Source: Opitutales bacterium
Lineage (GTDB): Bacteria > Verrucomicrobiota > Verrucomicrobiia > Opitutales > Opitutaceae
Assembly: GCA_021772595.1 (NCBI GenBank)
Contig: JAJFLS010000600.1
Location: 1 to 5,993, forward strand
DNA length: 5,993 nucleotides
Direction: 5' to 3'
Each line of letters opens with the position of its first letter. The first letter of the stretch is position 1. The notes beneath the pieces are model-generated. The model saw nothing but the letters and a program-made list of their open reading frames with translations, was not told the DNA's origin and did no database searches. Both the position numbers and the translations under genes were made by a program. Positions 5,704 through 5,993 of this stretch are shown in pieces.

Positions 5704-5937
5704 ATGAAAGACTCACACAACCCCAAACGCGGCCTGCATCGTCGCGATTTACTCAAAAGCGCTGCCGCCGCAGGTATGGGTCTGACTGCTGGAATCATTG
5801 GCGCGCCTTTGGGCGTACGCAAATTTACATTGATGTTTGCTGATATCGGGGCCCCTATTTTGAGAAAGAGTGTTTTTTCGGCAGATTGCGGTCTGATTGG
5901 AGATATAGTGTGCGTACGCGCGAGAAGAGCAAATTGA
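5704..5937 (+). pseudogene. Remnant of a Tat-exported protein gene, broken after the signal peptide
   Basis: The 77-codon frame starts with a textbook Tat signal: H13-R-R-D-L-L-K, then SAAAAGMGLTAGIIGAP to about residue 35. Such leaders are typical of exported Gfo/Idh/MocA-type oxidoreductases in this kind of genome, which normally continue for 350-450 residues. Here, after about base 5810, the frame encodes composition unlike any domain I recognise and ends at TGA 5935-5937. The DNA after 5937 is AT-rich and has stops in several frames, so no continuation by simple frameshift is visible. The likely cause is an insertion or deletion near 5811-5820. TATAAT at 5682-5687 and AGGA at 5693-5696 suggest expression signals upstream, though no good -35 box is seen. 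Alternatively it is a genuine short exported protein, which I consider less likely. Confidence 0.5.
5813..5919. repeat. Two copies of the 8-bp palindrome GCGTACGC, 99 bp apart, within the broken frame
   Basis: GCGTACGC occurs at 5813-5820, where the Tat leader stops looking like a normal protein, and again at 5912-5919. The spacing of 99 bp is a multiple of three. The segment between contains GGGGCCCC (5848-5855) and a T run (5873-5878). It could mark the ends of a small insertion or the end of an insertion sequence that continues past the window. Chance cannot be excluded for an 8-mer. Confidence 0.35.
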
Positions 5938-5959
5938 GGCTCAATTCTATTGAGATCTC
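5936..5959. repeat. Small inverted repeat just after the broken frame
   Basis: gaggctcaat (5936-5945) pairs with attgagatctc (5949-5959) around a TCT loop, with one bulge or mismatch near gg/at. The perfect core is ctcaat/attgag. There is no T run directly after it, so its role as a terminator is doubtful. Confidence 0.35.
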
Positions 5960-5993
5960 TTAAATTTCTAAACAGTTTTAATCCGAAGACATC

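Overview
The window looks like a piece of a marine-type PVC-group chromosome, most likely Verrucomicrobiota (Opitutae/Puniceicoccales-like) and less likely Planctomycetota or Lentisphaerota. The reasons are the gene content (an S1 sulfatase, a dimethylformamidase-large-subunit-like protein, an SGNH hydrolase and a secreted sugar-isomerase-like TIM barrel), repeated twin-arginine export signals, weak or absent Shine-Dalgarno sites, and hairpin-rich intergenic repeats. This assignment is inference; no rRNA or marker gene is present.

Layout, all genes on the + strand. 1-1172: 3' part of a DMF_beta-like gene. 1173-1269: a gap filled by a four-arm inverted repeat that can fold in two mutually exclusive ways, ending 16 bases before the next start codon. 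1270-2712: a Sec-exported sulfatase with the CSATR active-site motif. 2713-2958: a gap with a diverged, inverted member of a modular hairpin repeat family. 2959-4020: a Tat-exported SGNH/GDSL-like hydrolase. 4021-4322: a gap with direct copy 1 of the repeat (226 bp). 4323-5279: a Tat-exported hydroxypyruvate-isomerase-like TIM barrel. 5280-5703: a gap with direct copy 2 (265 bp, carrying a 39-bp extra hairpin module). 5704-5937: a Tat signal peptide that runs into unrelated sequence and stops, a probable gene remnant. 5938-5993: AT-rich, stop-rich sequence with no gene seen.

Together the genes look like part of a catabolic locus acting outside the cytoplasm: sulfate removal, ester (SGNH) hydrolysis, possible amide cleavage, and a sugar-handling TIM barrel, with at least three products carrying export signals. 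The substrate cannot be told from the sequence.

The most unusual content is the intergenic DNA. Three of the four gaps between genes carry members of one repeat family built of constant linkers and exchangeable hairpins, and the fourth carries a different structured repeat. The isomerase-like gene is bracketed by two nearly identical direct repeats. No CRISPR, tRNA, rRNA or complete insertion sequence was seen.
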